Positions 52,860 through 63,525 are shown, counted from the first letter of the stretch. The stretch is DNA of 64,000 nucleotides from Flavobacteriales bacterium (GCA_025451235.1 JANWKT010000014.1:1-64000); one strand, 5' to 3'. Notes: generated by a model from the sequence alone, not told the origin. Translations and numbers: made by a program.

Positions 52860-53510
52860 ATGTCACATTTAATTGCCCCCTCAGTTCTCTCTGCCGATTT
52901 TGGAAATCTGCAACGCGATTGTGAAATGCTCAACAGATCTGAATGTGATTGGTACCATGTAGATATCATGGATGGAGTATTTGTACCGAATATGTCGTTT
53001 GGCTTTCCGGTATTAAAAAGTATCCAGCAACATGCCAAAAAACCGTTGGATGTGCATTTAATGATCGTGGATCCCGACAGGTACCTGGAAGAATTTAAAA
53101 ACTTTGGAGCCACCAATATTACGGTACATATAGAGGCGTGTACCCATTTACATCGGACCATACAAAAAATAAAAGCATTGGGATGTAAAGCGGGTGTTGC
53201 TTTAAATCCACATACATCTGTATCTCTATTAGAAGATATTATATGTGATCTTGACCTGGTGATCCTGATGAGTGTGAACCCCGGTTATGGTGGACAGAAA
53301 TTTATTGAGAACACCTATATGAAAACCCATAAGCTAAAGGACATGACGGTTAGAAAAAATTCTGAAGCATTGATAGAAATTGATGGGGGAGTGAACCAGG
53401 AAAACGCCAGTAAATTGGTAGATATAGGTGCAAATATACTGGTGGCCGGTAATTTTGTTTTTTCCTCCGCCGATCCGGTGGCGACGATAGCAGCGTTGAA
53501 GAAGCTGTAA
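52860..53510 (+). CDS. rpe: Ribulose-phosphate 3-epimerase
   Basis: The ATG at 52860 (MSHLIAPSVL) gives 216 residues, the family length; the frame extends upstream without support. A TIM-barrel enzyme: APSVLSADF, the metal-binding YHVDIMDGVFVPNMSFG and DVHLMI, and the later VNPGYGGQKF loop and IDGGV are all present. It interconverts ribulose 5-phosphate and xylulose 5-phosphate in the pentose phosphate pathway. Confidence 0.96.
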   Translation: MSHLIAPSVLSADFGNLQRDCEMLNRSECDWYHVDIMDGVFVPNMSFGFPVLKSIQQHAKKPLDVHLMIVDPDRYLEEFKNFGATNITVHIEACTHLHRTIQKIKALGCKAGVALNPHTSVSLLEDIICDLDLVILMSVNPGYGGQKFIENTYMKTHKLKDMTVRKNSEALIEIDGGVNQENASKLVDIGANILVAGNFVFSSADPVATIAALKKL

Positions 53511-53520
53511 TAGGGTTAAA

Positions 53521-53540
53521 CCGTCAGTTAAAACTGACGG
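53521..53540. terminator. Bidirectional terminator-like hairpin
   Basis: CCGTCAGTT and AACTGACGG form a perfect 9-bp stem between the convergent rpe and sucC genes. Confidence 0.65.
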
Positions 53541-53561
53541 AAATAAATGAACCGAATAGAT

Positions 53562-54752
53562 TTAACTCAACACCTTCTTCACCAAATCGGCAGCTTCCTG
53601 CAATTCAATCGCTGAAAATACTTTTAACCCGCTTTCATCAATGATCTTCTTGGCTTCTACAGCATTGGTCCCTTGCAATCTTACAATTATAGGAACCGTT
53701 ATATTCCCCATATTTTTATAAGCATCCACAATTCCTTGTGCTACACGATCGCAACGTACAATACCTCCAAAAATATTGACGAGGATCGCTTTTACATTCG
53801 GGTCTTTTAAAATGATATGGAAGGCTTGTTCTACACGATTTGCATCCGCGGTTCCACCTACATCCAGGAAGTTGGCAGGTTCTCCACCGCTTACTTTGAT
53901 AATGTCCATGGTAGCCATCGCTAATCCTGCTCCATTTACCATGCAACCTACATTTCCATCTAATTTCACATAATTCAGGTCATGTTCAGCTGCTTCTACT
54001 TCCGTTGGATCTTCCTCGCGGGTATCACGCAGAACTTCCAGATCAGGATGACGGAACAATGCATTGTCATCCAGGTTCACTTTTGCATCTACGGCGATAA
54101 TTTTATTGTCGGATGTTTTTAATACAGGGTTGATCTCAAACATAGAAGCATCGATATCTATAAAAGCGCTGTACAATGCATTCACAAATTTGATCATGCT
54201 TTTATAAGCTTCTCCTGTTACTCCCAAATTAAAAGCGATCTGGCGTACCTGAAATTGTTGCAAGCCTACTTTAGGATCTATTTCTTCTTTGAAGATAAGG
54301 TGGGGGGTTTTTTCAGCCACTTCTTCAATATCCATTCCCCCTTCAGTGCTGTACATAATAATAAAACGTCCCGTGGCACGGTTGAGCAATACACTCATAT
54401 AATATTCCTTAGGTTCAGATTCTCCTGGATAGAATACATCCTGAGAGATCAATACCGAATTCACTTTTTTACCATCAGCCCCTGTTTGTTTGGTTACCAA
54501 GGTCATTCCAATAATTTTGGATGCCCAGTCTTTTACTTCATCCAGATTTTTGGCCAATTTTATACCACCACCTTTTCCACGTCCACCGGCATGAACCTGT
54601 GCTTTTACCACATGCCATTTGGTTCCGGTTTGGGCAGTTAATTTTTTGGCAGCCTCAACAGCTTCATCTGGGGTATTGGCAACAATTCCCTCCTGAATGG
54701 CAACGCCATATTTCTTGATGATCTCTTTACCTTGATATTCGTGGATATTCAT
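53562..54752 (-). CDS. sucC: Succinate-CoA ligase subunit beta
   Basis: The ATG at 54752 (MNIHEYQGKEI) is the standard start and gives 396 residues; a longer frame from 54827 is not used. The ATP-grasp domain (VKAQVHAGGRGKGGG, FEINPVL) and the C-terminal CoA-ligase domain (GGIVRCDRVAQGI, VRLQGTNA) are intact. It pairs with SucD encoded nearby on the other strand. Confidence 0.97.
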   Translation of the reverse strand: MNIHEYQGKEIIKKYGVAIQEGIVANTPDEAVEAAKKLTAQTGTKWHVVKAQVHAGGRGKGGGIKLAKNLDEVKDWASKIIGMTLVTKQTGADGKKVNSVLISQDVFYPGESEPKEYYMSVLLNRATGRFIIMYSTEGGMDIEEVAEKTPHLIFKEEIDPKVGLQQFQVRQIAFNLGVTGEAYKSMIKFVNALYSAFIDIDASMFEINPVLKTSDNKIIAVDAKVNLDDNALFRHPDLEVLRDTREEDPTEVEAAEHDLNYVKLDGNVGCMVNGAGLAMATMDIIKVSGGEPANFLDVGGTADANRVEQAFHIILKDPNVKAILVNIFGGIVRCDRVAQGIVDAYKNMGNITVPIIVRLQGTNAVEAKKIIDESGLKVFSAIELQEAADLVKKVLS

Positions 54753-54832
54753 ATAATTCGTGATTTTAGAGGAAACAAAATTAGTTGATTGGGGGTAATA
54801 AGCAAATCCATGTGGATAAATGCTCAAACCCA

Positions 54833-54900
54833 GGCCAATAGCGGCCTATGACCGGAGGCCCTACCAGGGAGGGGACCAGAGGGCCGGAACAGCCAGCCAC
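54833..54900 (+). repeat. Possible degenerate copy of the recurrent structured element
   Basis: CAATAGCGGCCTATGACC and GGCCGGAACAGCCAGCC flank a small stem (GGCCCT 54857-54862 with AGGGCC 54880-54885). The arrangement is like the other copies but the conserved GATATAGCGGA block is not preserved. This is a weak call in the 225-bp gap before sucC. Confidence 0.3.
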
Positions 54901-54977
54901 CAAAGATAAACTCATAGTCATTTAGAAAGCTAAGTAGCTTTCCACCGATAGCTTAAAGAGAGATAAAATAGAATAAA

Positions 54978-55364
54978 CTACTTTTTCTTTTTACCGAATA
55001 GGTTTTTGAAAAATCCACCCACTTCTTCTGCCGCTCCACCAACTCCGCTTACATCCACCCCTAATTGATTGCTCAATTCATCTTCCACTCTTCCAGTAGC
55101 CTCATCTTTAGCGGCGTTTTTTACTTCATCCTTTACGGTGTCTTTTACCTGTTGTTTAAAAGATGGATGAACATCATATCCAAAATGTTTTCCTACATCT
55201 TCAGCAGTCACATCAATATTGATTTTTTTTGCCTCCGCCACAAACTCATTGCAATAACCTCCATAATTTTGAGATGTTTGAAAGGTGGTGAGTTTGGTGG
55301 TAATGGCTTGATCAGCGTTAAAATGGTTGTGTGCTTTGGTGATTTTTTCGGTTGTAGTTTCCAT
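54978..55364 (-). CDS. Protein of unknown function
   Basis: A 128-residue soluble protein with Lys-, Asp- and Gly-rich low-complexity stretches in the C-terminal half (VKDTVKDEVKNAAKDEATG) and a final GKKKK. A tail reading GGAAEEVGGFFKNLFGKKKK resembles a short amphipathic or membrane-binding helix. It follows dnaJ by 36 bp on the same strand, so it may be cotranscribed with it. No family recognised. Confidence 0.6.
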   Translation of the reverse strand: METTTEKITKAHNHFNADQAITTKLTTFQTSQNYGGYCNEFVAEAKKINIDVTAEDVGKHFGYDVHPSFKQQVKDTVKDEVKNAAKDEATGRVEDELSNQLGVDVSGVGGAAEEVGGFFKNLFGKKKK

Positions 55365-55399
55365 GATTTGATTTGGGTATTTGGGTTAATGGGTTAAAA

Positions 55400-56548
55400 C
55401 TAAGAAAAAATATCTTTCATTTTGTCAAAAAATGTTCTGTCCTTTTTATCTGCCGAAGGCTGAAAGTTTTGCGAATTTTTTAATTGTTCCAGCATCTTTT
55501 TTTCTTCGCTGCTGAGTTTTTGAGGGGTATATATATTTACAATAATAAGTTGATCACCCCGGCCATATGCATTGATGCTGGGCAGTCCTTTGCCTTTGAG
55601 TCTCAATACTTTTCCGCTTTGAGTACCTGCATCTACTTTGATCTTGGCCTTTCCACCCAGGGTTGGAATCTCAACTGAGGTTCCCAAAGCAGCATCCGAA
55701 AAATTCAAGGCCAGGTCGTAAATAATATTCTGTCCATCACGCTTAAAATGTTGATGTTCTTCTTCTTCTATTACGATCAATAAATCACCTGGTAAGCCTT
55801 TTCTGGGTCCGGCATTTCCTTTTCCACTCATGCTTAATTGCATATCATGTTCAACGCCGGCTGGAATTTTTATTTCCACCACTTCTTCTCCACGCACCAC
55901 ACCATCCCCAAAACATTTGTTACACTTATCGGCAATCACGGTTCCTTCACCACCACAGGATGGACATGCGGTTACCGTTTGCATCCTTCCCAAAATGGTA
56001 TTTTGTATTTGTGTAACCTGGCCACTTCCATTACAAGTGGAACATGACCTTACGGCCGTACTATTTTTTGCACCGGTGCCACTGCACGAATCACAAACCA
56101 CATATTTATTGATCTTCACTTTTTTCGTAGCTCCATCAGCCACTTCTTCCAGGGTAAGTTTTACTTTAATACGTATATTGGATCCGCGGTTTACATGTCT
56201 TCTTCTGCTGCTGCGTGAACCTCCACCACCGAAACCGAATCCACCGAATATATCTCCGAACTGATCGAAAATATCTTCCATATTGTTGTAGCCACCACCA
56301 CCATGGCCTCCGCCACCTGAATTGCTCATTCCTGCATGACCATATTGATCATACCTGGCTTTTTTATTGGGGTCGCTTAATACATCATACGCCTCTGCAG
56401 CTTCTTTGAATTTTTCTTCAGCGGTTTTATCACCAGGATTTTTGTCCGGATGATATTGTAAAGCTTTTTTCCGATAAGCTTTTTTGATCTCATCAGCGGA
56501 GGAGGCTTTTGTAATACCTAATATTTCGTAGTAATCTCTTTTTGCCAT
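55400..56548 (-). CDS. dnaJ: Chaperone DnaJ
   Basis: A 382-residue type I J-protein. The J domain ([19 protein letters not shown] with the HPD) is followed by a Gly-rich linker, the zinc finger with four C-x2-C-x-G-x-G motifs ([32 protein letters not shown]), and the C-terminal substrate-binding domains. It delivers unfolded clients to DnaK. It lies 5 bp downstream of grpE, in one operon; dnaK is not in the window. Confidence 0.97.
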   Translation of the reverse strand: MAKRDYYEILGITKASSADEIKKAYRKKALQYHPDKNPGDKTAEEKFKEAAEAYDVLSDPNKKARYDQYGHAGMSNSGGGGHGGGGYNNMEDIFDQFGDIFGGFGFGGGGSRSSRRRHVNRGSNIRIKVKLTLEEVADGATKKVKINKYVVCDSCSGTGAKNSTAVRSCSTCNGSGQVTQIQNTILGRMQTVTACPSCGGEGTVIADKCNKCFGDGVVRGEEVVEIKIPAGVEHDMQLSMSGKGNAGPRKGLPGDLLIVIEEEEHQHFKRDGQNIIYDLALNFSDAALGTSVEIPTLGGKAKIKVDAGTQSGKVLRLKGKGLPSINAYGRGDQLIIVNIYTPQKLSSEEKKMLEQLKNSQNFQPSADKKDRTFFDKMKDIFS

Positions 56549-56553
56549 CTCAT

Positions 56554-57120
56554 TTAAATATAGACTACCACTTTCGGATAGCGAATGATTGTATCATTAA
56601 GTTTATATCCTTTTTCTACCACATCCAGGATGGTACCTTTTTCTTTATTTGAAGGAGCCGGTAGTTGAGTAATGGCTTCATGCTGGTCGGGGTCAAATTT
56701 TTCTCCCACAGGATTCATTTCGACTAACCCTTTTTCGCCAAGAGAGTTTTTTATTTTAAGAAAGATGAGCTGAATGCCTTGTTGCAATGTTTCTTTATCT
56801 GAGGATTCAAAATTTTTGACAGCCCTTTCAAAATCATCCATTACTGGAAGAATAGTTTTGATCACATCGCTTCCGGCTGTTTTGATCAGGTCTACCCTTT
56901 CCTTCGCATTCCGTTTACGGAAATTATCGAATTCACTGAAAAGCCGAAGATAATTATCATATAATTCGGCATACTTTTCCTCTGCCGTTTTTTCGGTAGC
57001 TCCTGTCGTTTTACCTGTCAGATCTTCAGTTTTGTCCACAATTTCTTCTGAATTCTCTGAGTTTTTATCAGATTTCTCCATGTTTTCGTCCTGCTCGTTA
57101 ATGATTTCCTCTTTGTTCAT
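56554..57120 (-). CDS. grpE: Nucleotide exchange factor GrpE
   Basis: The ATG at 57120 (MNKEEII) gives 188 residues; an in-frame upstream start at 57159 is less likely. An acidic, low-complexity N-terminus precedes a coiled coil ([17 protein letters not shown]) and the C-terminal beta-domain with [16 protein letters not shown]. GrpE releases ADP from DnaK. It is cotranscribed with dnaJ. Confidence 0.95.
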   Translation of the reverse strand: MNKEEIINEQDENMEKSDKNSENSEEIVDKTEDLTGKTTGATEKTAEEKYAELYDNYLRLFSEFDNFRKRNAKERVDLIKTAGSDVIKTILPVMDDFERAVKNFESSDKETLQQGIQLIFLKIKNSLGEKGLVEMNPVGEKFDPDQHEAITQLPAPSNKEKGTILDVVEKGYKLNDTIIRYPKVVVYI

Positions 57121-57198
57121 GGTATATTTTGCCTTTTCTGGGGCAAATATAGTGAACAAAGACTTTGCCGAAGCCAGCTACAAAGACAAAATGGCAGT

Positions 57199-58716
57199 TT
57201 ATCTGGTTCTGAGCATGATGCGGAAGGTGGTTCCCTTGCCTAGTTCGCTCTGTTTTACGAAGATTTTTCCCCTATGGTATTCGTCAACAATCCGTTTGGT
57301 TAGCGAAAGTCCAAGTCCCCAGCCTCTTTTTTTGGTAGTATAACCCGGCCGGAAGATCATTTTATGCTGGTTCTTAGGTATCCCTTTACCGGTATCACTT
57401 ATATCGATCACACAATACTCACTCTGAAGGCTTATTTCAATGGTGATTGCTCCAGCTCCGGCAATAGCATCAATCGCATTCCGTAACAGGTTTTCAAGCA
57501 CCCATTCGAACAAGGGCCTATTGAGTGGAAGCAGGGTTTGTTCTTTCAGGCGGTTCTGGTATTCGTAAGTGATCTTTCCACTGGTTCGTAATTTCATATA
57601 CGCAATGATGCTCGATAGCACCTCATCAATATTTTCGGATTTCAACTCAGGTGTTGAGCCGATCTTACTGAACCGTTCAGTTACGATCTGCAACCGGGCA
57701 ATATCTTTTTCAATTTCGGATATGGCCTCAGGTTCAACGTTTTTTAATTTCAATATTTCTACCCAGCCCAGCAGGGAAGAGAGTGGAGTGCCTAATTGAT
57801 GCGCAGTTTCCTTACTCATTCCCACCCAAACCTGGTTTTGTTCCGAACGCCTGGAGGTGCTGAATAAGAGATATGAAATAACCAGAAAAATACCAATGAT
57901 GGCCAGGAATATAAATGGGAAATAACGAAGTAATCTTAATACATAAGAATTCATATAATATATATAATTCGTATTTCCTTTCGAGAGTTCCACCTTCAGC
58001 ATGTTATGCCCTTTCATTTCATCAATCAGATCTTTTGAATTGATCTCCGGACCAAGACCTAGTTCTTCAATATTCCCATAAGCAATGACGCTGTCTTTCG
58101 TTTCGTTGGTGATAATTACCGGAACCGAAGCAGAATTGATCACAGTTTCAGAAATAAAGGATTTCACCAGATCGTCGATGGTTATCTTTAACTCTGAATA
58201 GATATAAGAATCATCATAATACAGGAATTGTGTTTTGTTTACACCAAGGGTATTATAAGAAACATCAACGGGAGGATTTTTTTCTTTGAATTTTTGAAGC
58301 AAAGAGTACAGGTAAGTGGTGTCTTTCATTTTATCCTCCGGGACATTATTCACGAACTGAATCTTGCCATTCTCATCGGTAATGATCACCGGAATGGTTT
58401 TGTTATTGGAAATGATCCTGGAGGCCCAGTAAAAGTCTCCGTCTATATCAGCTTGTGCTATGTATTTGCTTGCCTCTGCCCATAGTTCAATGTTTTTTCG
58501 GTCATCAACTTCAAATATTTTAAAAATACTATCTGTTTTATGAACTAATTTGGCTCGATTCGCCACCGCTTCGGCCCAAAGTTTTACTTTTTCCTGTTCC
58601 TGTTTGGCGATTTTGTTCACCAGGTAATTGGAATAGATAAGTGTGCCAATAACAATCACCAAGGCCGAAATCCCAAGCCAAAGTTTCCAACGGTTCTTTT
58701 GCTGATAAATATTCAT
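57199..58716 (-). CDS. Membrane sensor histidine kinase
   Basis: The ATG at 58716 (MNIYQQKN) is preferred over an in-frame TTG at 58722, giving 505 residues. Two transmembrane helices (about 13-33 and 265-287) frame a periplasmic sensor domain of about 230 residues. The kinase part has an H-box (ETAHQLGTPLSSLLGW) and the N, G1 and G2 boxes (NLLRNAIDAI, DTGKGIP, GWGLGLSLTKRIV). There is no adjacent response regulator, so it is an orphan kinase. It stands upstream of grpE on the same strand with an 78-bp gap. Confidence 0.9.
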   Translation of the reverse strand: MNIYQQKNRWKLWLGISALVIVIGTLIYSNYLVNKIAKQEQEKVKLWAEAVANRAKLVHKTDSIFKIFEVDDRKNIELWAEASKYIAQADIDGDFYWASRIISNNKTIPVIITDENGKIQFVNNVPEDKMKDTTYLYSLLQKFKEKNPPVDVSYNTLGVNKTQFLYYDDSYIYSELKITIDDLVKSFISETVINSASVPVIITNETKDSVIAYGNIEELGLGPEINSKDLIDEMKGHNMLKVELSKGNTNYIYYMNSYVLRLLRYFPFIFLAIIGIFLVISYLLFSTSRRSEQNQVWVGMSKETAHQLGTPLSSLLGWVEILKLKNVEPEAISEIEKDIARLQIVTERFSKIGSTPELKSENIDEVLSSIIAYMKLRTSGKITYEYQNRLKEQTLLPLNRPLFEWVLENLLRNAIDAIAGAGAITIEISLQSEYCVIDISDTGKGIPKNQHKMIFRPGYTTKKRGWGLGLSLTKRIVDEYHRGKIFVKQSELGKGTTFRIMLRTR

Positions 58717-58901
58717 ACTCAATTGAGAATGCTAAAGTAAACAATAATATAGTTTTTACATAACCTGAAACGCTTGGTATTCAAATAGATTGTGATCTCT
58801 TATATAATTCCCACAAATAAATATTGATTAAGTTAATATTGTATAATAGGCCTGACGCATGTTTGCTAATTTATTAACTTGAAGTAAAATCACCCGTTGG
58901 T

Positions 58902-60602
58902 ATGAAGAAAACTGGAACAAAGAAATGGTTCAGGATATGGATAGGGTCCATGGGGGTGATGGTCTTACTATTCATGTTTGCTCACTTTTTTTTGAGCAGG
59001 TATGTCCCGTCACTCATTCGAAATAAGATCAACCATCTGGTAGTGGATGGTTCTGATAGTTTATATACCTGTTCTATTGGCCAGGTTAGTTTCAATATAT
59101 GGCAGGGAAAAGTAACGATCGACAATTTGCTGATCCAAATAGACAGTGCAAAATATAAGGAACGAAAAGCTATTGGGAAACTTCCACCCATGACTTTCGA
59201 TATCCATTTGTCTAAAGGTTCAATTACAGGATTGCAAATATTTTCGCTGATCTTTCACAAAAAAATAAATATTCACACCATCCGGGCGGATGAAGCAAAT
59301 ATTTCGCTTTGCAGGCAGTATAAAGAGGTGAAAAAAAAGCCGGTTCCAACTGAAGAATCGCTGTGGAAAATTTTAAGACCTCATATTATGGGGATCTATG
59401 TCGACAGGATCTTATTGGATAAAATTAAATTTACGTATTGGTATTCGGAAGACAAGGAGGATATTTCCTTTGCATATGAAAATTGCTCAGCCAACCTTGA
59501 GCATATCCGTATTGATAGTATCGGATCGGCCAATTCTTCCAGGATATTATTTACCGAGGATATCGCCGTTAAATTTATTGGAGTGAACTATTTTACCCCT
59601 GATTCTATCTATAACCTAACCATTGATACCTTGGCTTATTCTTCCTTTTTGCAAAAATTCCAGGTAAAAAATTTCAGAATGGATCCTCTGATGTCGATGG
59701 AAGAAATTACCAGAAGGCATGGAATGCAGTTGGATGTTTTTAAGACAGATATACCCGATCTGATGGGGATAAATTTCAAGATCGAGAAAATATTTACAGA
59801 GAATGAATTATGTTTTGATACAATTGTTGTGAAAAAGGCATATGTAAATATTTGTAGAGACCGAACTGCACATCAAGATTCTTCTTCGCAATTGGGGAAA
59901 TATCCTATTGAAGTATTATTGAAAGCACCGCTTGCCATCAGGGTCCCTTTAATTGTATTGGACGATGCCGAAATACATTATATAGAAAGACAGAAATTAA
60001 GCCTTCAAAAAGGAGATGCTTTTTTTACCCATGTAACAGGTACGGTATCAAATATTACCAATCACCTGGGGGATATCGAAAAAGACAATCATCTGAAGAT
60101 AGACTTGCATGGTTTTTTCCTGAAGAATGCTCCACTCAAAGTGAAATTTGACTTTGATCTCGCTTCGGCGGAAGGAAAATTCACTGGTTCGGCCGACTTA
60201 GGAGCGATGAAGGTGGAGGAGTTAAATACCGTTTTAATCCCTTTTGGGAATGTGTATATGAAAAGTTTGGATATTCATGAAGGGCATTTTAGACTATCAG
60301 GGGATAATAAAGGGGTGACGAGTACTGTGAGGCTTTTGTACGAAAAAATGAATATCCAGATTTTAAAGGTGGATCCTAAAACTCACGAAGCAAAGGAGCA
60401 ACCCTTCGTTACCTTTTTTACTAACCTTACCGCTATTCGTACAAGCAATCGGGTTGGAGATAAAGAGGTGATTGGCGAGAATATTTATGTGGTACGAAAA
60501 AGGCGCCAACCTTTTAGCAACCTGGTTTGGGAAGCCTTTTTTGAAGGATCCAAAAAAGTAGTGTTGAAAGTACCCGCCAAAGATCTCAAAGTGGAAATGT
60601 AA
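58902..60602 (+). CDS. AsmA-like protein of unknown function
   Basis: A 566-residue protein with a single N-terminal membrane helix (about 13-33) followed by a long beta-rich region. The pattern (G)QVSFNIWQGKVTIDNLLIQ and a late GSADLGAMKVEELNTVLIPFG resembles the AsmA/DUF748-like group of Bacteroidota, which are thought to help lipid or protein transport across the periplasm. The family assignment is by overall pattern and is moderate. Confidence 0.65.
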   Translation: MKKTGTKKWFRIWIGSMGVMVLLFMFAHFFLSRYVPSLIRNKINHLVVDGSDSLYTCSIGQVSFNIWQGKVTIDNLLIQIDSAKYKERKAIGKLPPMTFDIHLSKGSITGLQIFSLIFHKKINIHTIRADEANISLCRQYKEVKKKPVPTEESLWKILRPHIMGIYVDRILLDKIKFTYWYSEDKEDISFAYENCSANLEHIRIDSIGSANSSRILFTEDIAVKFIGVNYFTPDSIYNLTIDTLAYSSFLQKFQVKNFRMDPLMSMEEITRRHGMQLDVFKTDIPDLMGINFKIEKIFTENELCFDTIVVKKAYVNICRDRTAHQDSSSQLGKYPIEVLLKAPLAIRVPLIVLDDAEIHYIERQKLSLQKGDAFFTHVTGTVSNITNHLGDIEKDNHLKIDLHGFFLKNAPLKVKFDFDLASAEGKFTGSADLGAMKVEELNTVLIPFGNVYMKSLDIHEGHFRLSGDNKGVTSTVRLLYEKMNIQILKVDPKTHEAKEQPFVTFFTNLTAIRTSNRVGDKEVIGENIYVVRKRRQPFSNLVWEAFFEGSKKVVLKVPAKDLKVEM

Positions 60603-60710
60603 GGCCCTCTCAAGGCCGATTCCTGAAGTTGTTGACTAATTAACGATGTGTTGTGGAAAGAAAAAGTAAGATCAACAGAATGGTGCAGTTAATTATAGGA
60701 TTTTTGTAAC

Positions 60711-61592
60711 ATGGGTAGGAGAGAAGACAGTTATAACAAGCGAAGATTAAGGATGGCTTACATTACTTCCGTTTTTAGCGTGACCATGGTATTGTTTGTT
60801 TTAGGTATTCTGGGCGGGATCATTCTTAGCGGAAAAAAGTTAGCTGAGCATGCCAGGCAAAATTTAAAATTACAGGTTTTGCTGGTTTATGGTATAGCGC
60901 CTGAAAAAGCCGCAGAGATCAAGGCATTTATTCAGGCGAACGAATATGTGGCAGATGTTCTTTTGATCAGCCCGGAGGAGGGCCTTGCTGAGTATAAAGA
61001 AAGAAAGGAAGAAGATCCTACTTTATTGTTAGGAGAAAACCCCATACCCACTACGTTGGAGGTAACCATCAAGCCCCAATTTGCCAATAATGAAAAGATT
61101 CCTGAAATAGAGGCAGCCATACTGGCCCAATATCCTGATGAGGTGGGGGAGGTTTATAAGGATGAAAACCTCATCAATGAAGTGAATTTTAATATTAATA
61201 GGATCAGCTATGTATTATTGGGAGTTTGCTTGTTATTATCGGTGATCATGATTGCTTTGATCAACAATACCATCCGGTTGGCGATTTTTTCGAAAAGATT
61301 TTTAATTAAAACCATGCAATTGGTAGGTGCTACGGGAAAGTTTATCCGCCAGCCATTTATCCGTACTGGGACTATCCAGGGGCTTATAGGCAGCCTTATT
61401 AGCAGTATAGCGTTGGTTTGTATATTGATCTGGGTGAAGACCGCTTTTCCGGATATTTTCAAACCGGAGGATTATACTTTATTCGGAGCCCTGATATTGG
61501 GTATTTTCGCCTTGGGGATGCTCATTTCATATATATCTACTCGTTTTGCGGTGCAGAAATTTCTGCGGCTAAAGATGGATGAGCTTTATTAG
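60711..61592 (+). CDS. ftsX: Cell division protein FtsX
   Basis: A 293-residue protein with four transmembrane helices (about 20-42, 168-190, 222-246, 258-280) and the FtsX-type periplasmic loop between the first two (about 45-165, PEKAAEIKAFIQ). FtsX forms an ABC-like complex with FtsE and activates peptidoglycan hydrolases at division. ftsE is not adjacent, as is usual in Bacteroidota. It heads the ftsX-DUF3098-uppP-truB-queA block. Confidence 0.93.
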   Translation: MGRREDSYNKRRLRMAYITSVFSVTMVLFVLGILGGIILSGKKLAEHARQNLKLQVLLVYGIAPEKAAEIKAFIQANEYVADVLLISPEEGLAEYKERKEEDPTLLLGENPIPTTLEVTIKPQFANNEKIPEIEAAILAQYPDEVGEVYKDENLINEVNFNINRISYVLLGVCLLLSVIMIALINNTIRLAIFSKRFLIKTMQLVGATGKFIRQPFIRTGTIQGLIGSLISSIALVCILIWVKTAFPDIFKPEDYTLFGALILGIFALGMLISYISTRFAVQKFLRLKMDELY

Positions 61593-61653
61593 CCCTGGAT
61601 TGTAGACATCCTTGGAGGGGAAAGGATGAACAGGCTTTATGTTTCCTCCATTT

Positions 61654-61675
61654 GTCTCACGATAGCTATTGGGAC
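61654..61675. repeat. Degenerate CCCGATAGCTATCGGG-type palindrome
   Basis: GTCTCACGATAGCTATTGGGAC is a nearly self-complementary sequence that shares CGATAGCTAT with the hairpin at 5831-5856, between ftsX and the DUF3098 gene. The function is unknown. Confidence 0.35.
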
Positions 61676-61695
61676 GGTGCTTTGTCAAAAAGTAT

Positions 61696-61703
61696 TATAT
61701 TTG
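61696..61703 (+). promoter_or_regulatory. Bacteroidota -7 box
   Basis: TATATTTG fits TAnnTTTG and lies 24 bp before the DUF3098 ATG at 61728, suggesting a promoter for the DUF3098-uppP-truB group. Confidence 0.6.
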
Positions 61704-61727
61704 TATCCTCAATTTAACTAATGGATC

Positions 61728-61985
61728 ATGGCTGCTGAAAAAAAACCTTCACAAACAAAACCAGAGCGTAAATTCTTATTTGATATCAGGAATTATATTC
61801 TTTTTGGTGTAGGAGCTTTCCTTATTATAGCCGGGTTTATTTTAATGAGTGGTGGAGGCTCTACTGATCCCAATGTATTCAATCCTTCCATCTTCAGTTT
61901 TACCAGGATTACCCTTGCCCCTATTTTAGTTTTAGCAGGATTTGTGGTGAATATATTTGCCATCATGCTGAAGCCAAAACAATAA
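61728..61985 (+). CDS. DUF3098 family membrane protein
   Basis: An 85-residue protein with two transmembrane helices (about 27-45 and 60-80). MSGGGSTDPNVFNP between them is the typical DUF3098 loop. It is known only from Bacteroidota and is usually found between ftsX and uppP, as here. Function unknown; the neighbours suggest a role in envelope biogenesis. Confidence 0.9.
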   Translation: MAAEKKPSQTKPERKFLFDIRNYILFGVGAFLIIAGFILMSGGGSTDPNVFNPSIFSFTRITLAPILVLAGFVVNIFAIMLKPKQ

Positions 61986-61995
61986 ATAAATATTC

Positions 61996-62784
61996 ATGGA
62001 TGTTTATCAGGCAATTGTCCTTGCCATCATAGAAGGTATTACTGAGTTTTTACCTATATCCTCCACGGGCCATATGATCATTGCTTCTAATGTAATGGGT
62101 ATTGCATCTGATGATTATGTAAAAATGTTCACCGTCTCCATCCAATTCGGAGCCATATTTTCTGTTATTCTCCTGTATTGGAAAAGATTCTTTCAATCCA
62201 CCCGATTCTATTTGAAATTATTCCTTGGTTTTTTACCCGCCGGGGTTGTTGGATTTTTGCTCAATGATTATGTAGATGCATTGCTTGAAAATGCGATCGT
62301 AGTAGCCATTACTTTACTCGTTGGTGGGATCTTTCTGTTATTTGTAGATAAGGTTTTCAAAAAGAATGAAGGCTCGACTGAAACCGTAACCAATAAAAAA
62401 GCGCTGGTCATTGGATTTTTCCAGGTGATCGCAATGATCCCAGGTATTTCCAGATCCGCTGCAACCATTGTGGGGGGGCTGACCCAGAAACTCAGCCGAA
62501 AAACTGCTGCCGAGTTTTCGTTCTTTCTTGCCGTTCCTACCATGCTGGTGGTTACGGTGTATAAAACGTATAAGTATCATTCAAAGGTGGGGTTTTCTAC
62601 TGATGATATTGGCATATTGGCACTTGGAAATGTAGTGGCTTTTGTGGTGGCCATTTTCGCCATTAAATTTTTTATTTCTTTTCTTACCAAATATGGGTTT
62701 AAGATCTTTGGGTATTATCGAATTGCATTAGGTCTCGCCATTCTTATCCTCACCGGCTTAGGATATAAACTAGCAGTGGTATGA
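61996..62784 (+). CDS. uppP: Undecaprenyl-diphosphate phosphatase UppP
   Basis: A 262-residue polytopic protein with the BacA/UppP signatures [15 protein letters not shown] near residue 11 and [13 protein letters not shown] near residue 150. It removes a phosphate from undecaprenyl diphosphate to recycle the lipid carrier for peptidoglycan and other polymers, and confers bacitracin resistance when overproduced. The stop overlaps the start of truB by 4 bp. Confidence 0.95.
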   Translation: MDVYQAIVLAIIEGITEFLPISSTGHMIIASNVMGIASDDYVKMFTVSIQFGAIFSVILLYWKRFFQSTRFYLKLFLGFLPAGVVGFLLNDYVDALLENAIVVAITLLVGGIFLLFVDKVFKKNEGSTETVTNKKALVIGFFQVIAMIPGISRSAATIVGGLTQKLSRKTAAEFSFFLAVPTMLVVTVYKTYKYHSKVGFSTDDIGILALGNVVAFVVAIFAIKFFISFLTKYGFKIFGYYRIALGLAILILTGLGYKLAVV

Positions 62785-63485
62785 GGAACGACTGGAAATT
62801 TGAAGAAGGAGAGATCCTCCTTTTTGATAAGCCATTTGATTGGAGCTCATTTGATGTGGTAAAAAAGATCCGATGGATGATCAAAAAAAATTTGGGAAAA
62901 GATATCAAAGTAGGGCATGCCGGCACTTTGGACCCTTACGCAACCGGACTGTTGGTCTTATGTACAGGGAAGTCGACCAAAAAAATTGAAAGTATCCAGG
63001 ACCAGATCAAGGTGTATTCAGGTACAATGATACTTGGAGCCACAACCCCTTCTTATGATCTTGAATCTGAACCGGATACGCCTTATCCCATTGATCATAT
63101 CACAGATGAGCTGCTCGAAAAAACCATTCAAACCTTTATTGGAGTGCAGGACCAGGTCCCACCTATTTTCAGCGCCAAATTGATCAATGGTAAAAGGGCC
63201 TATGAGCTTGCCAGAAAAGGGGAGACCCCAGTGATGAACCCAAAGAAGATTGAGATATTGGAATTTATCGTAAAAAGAGTTAAGCCCGATGAGCTCAAGT
63301 TTAAGGTAACATGTACCAAAGGAACTTATATTCGCTCTTTGGCCCATGACTTGGGCAAAGCACTCGGGTCCGGGGCATATTTGGCCTCTTTACAACGAGA
63401 TGCTATTGGAGGGTATTTATTAGCAAATGCCTTTAGTATAGAGACATTCCGCGAATGTTTAGAAAAAACTTCCTTTCCCGCGTAA
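62781..63485 (+). CDS. truB: tRNA pseudouridine(55) synthase TruB
   Basis: A 234-residue protein. The catalytic Asp51 lies in [32 protein letters not shown] and the C-terminal [11 protein letters not shown] are family motifs. It makes pseudouridine 55 in the T loop of tRNAs. Its start overlaps the uppP stop (ATGA), so the two are coupled. Confidence 0.96.
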   Translation: MRNDWKFEEGEILLFDKPFDWSSFDVVKKIRWMIKKNLGKDIKVGHAGTLDPYATGLLVLCTGKSTKKIESIQDQIKVYSGTMILGATTPSYDLESEPDTPYPIDHITDELLEKTIQTFIGVQDQVPPIFSAKLINGKRAYELARKGETPVMNPKKIEILEFIVKRVKPDELKFKVTCTKGTYIRSLAHDLGKALGSGAYLASLQRDAIGGYLLANAFSIETFRECLEKTSFPA

Positions 63486-63491
63486 TTTTTG

Positions 63492-63499
63492 TACTTTTG
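63492..63499 (+). promoter_or_regulatory. Bacteroidota -7 box of queA
   Basis: TACTTTTG fits TAnnTTTG and lies 26 bp upstream of the queA ATG. Confidence 0.6.
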
Positions 63500-63525
63500 C
63501 AACCCATTAAAATTCGCCTTACGGA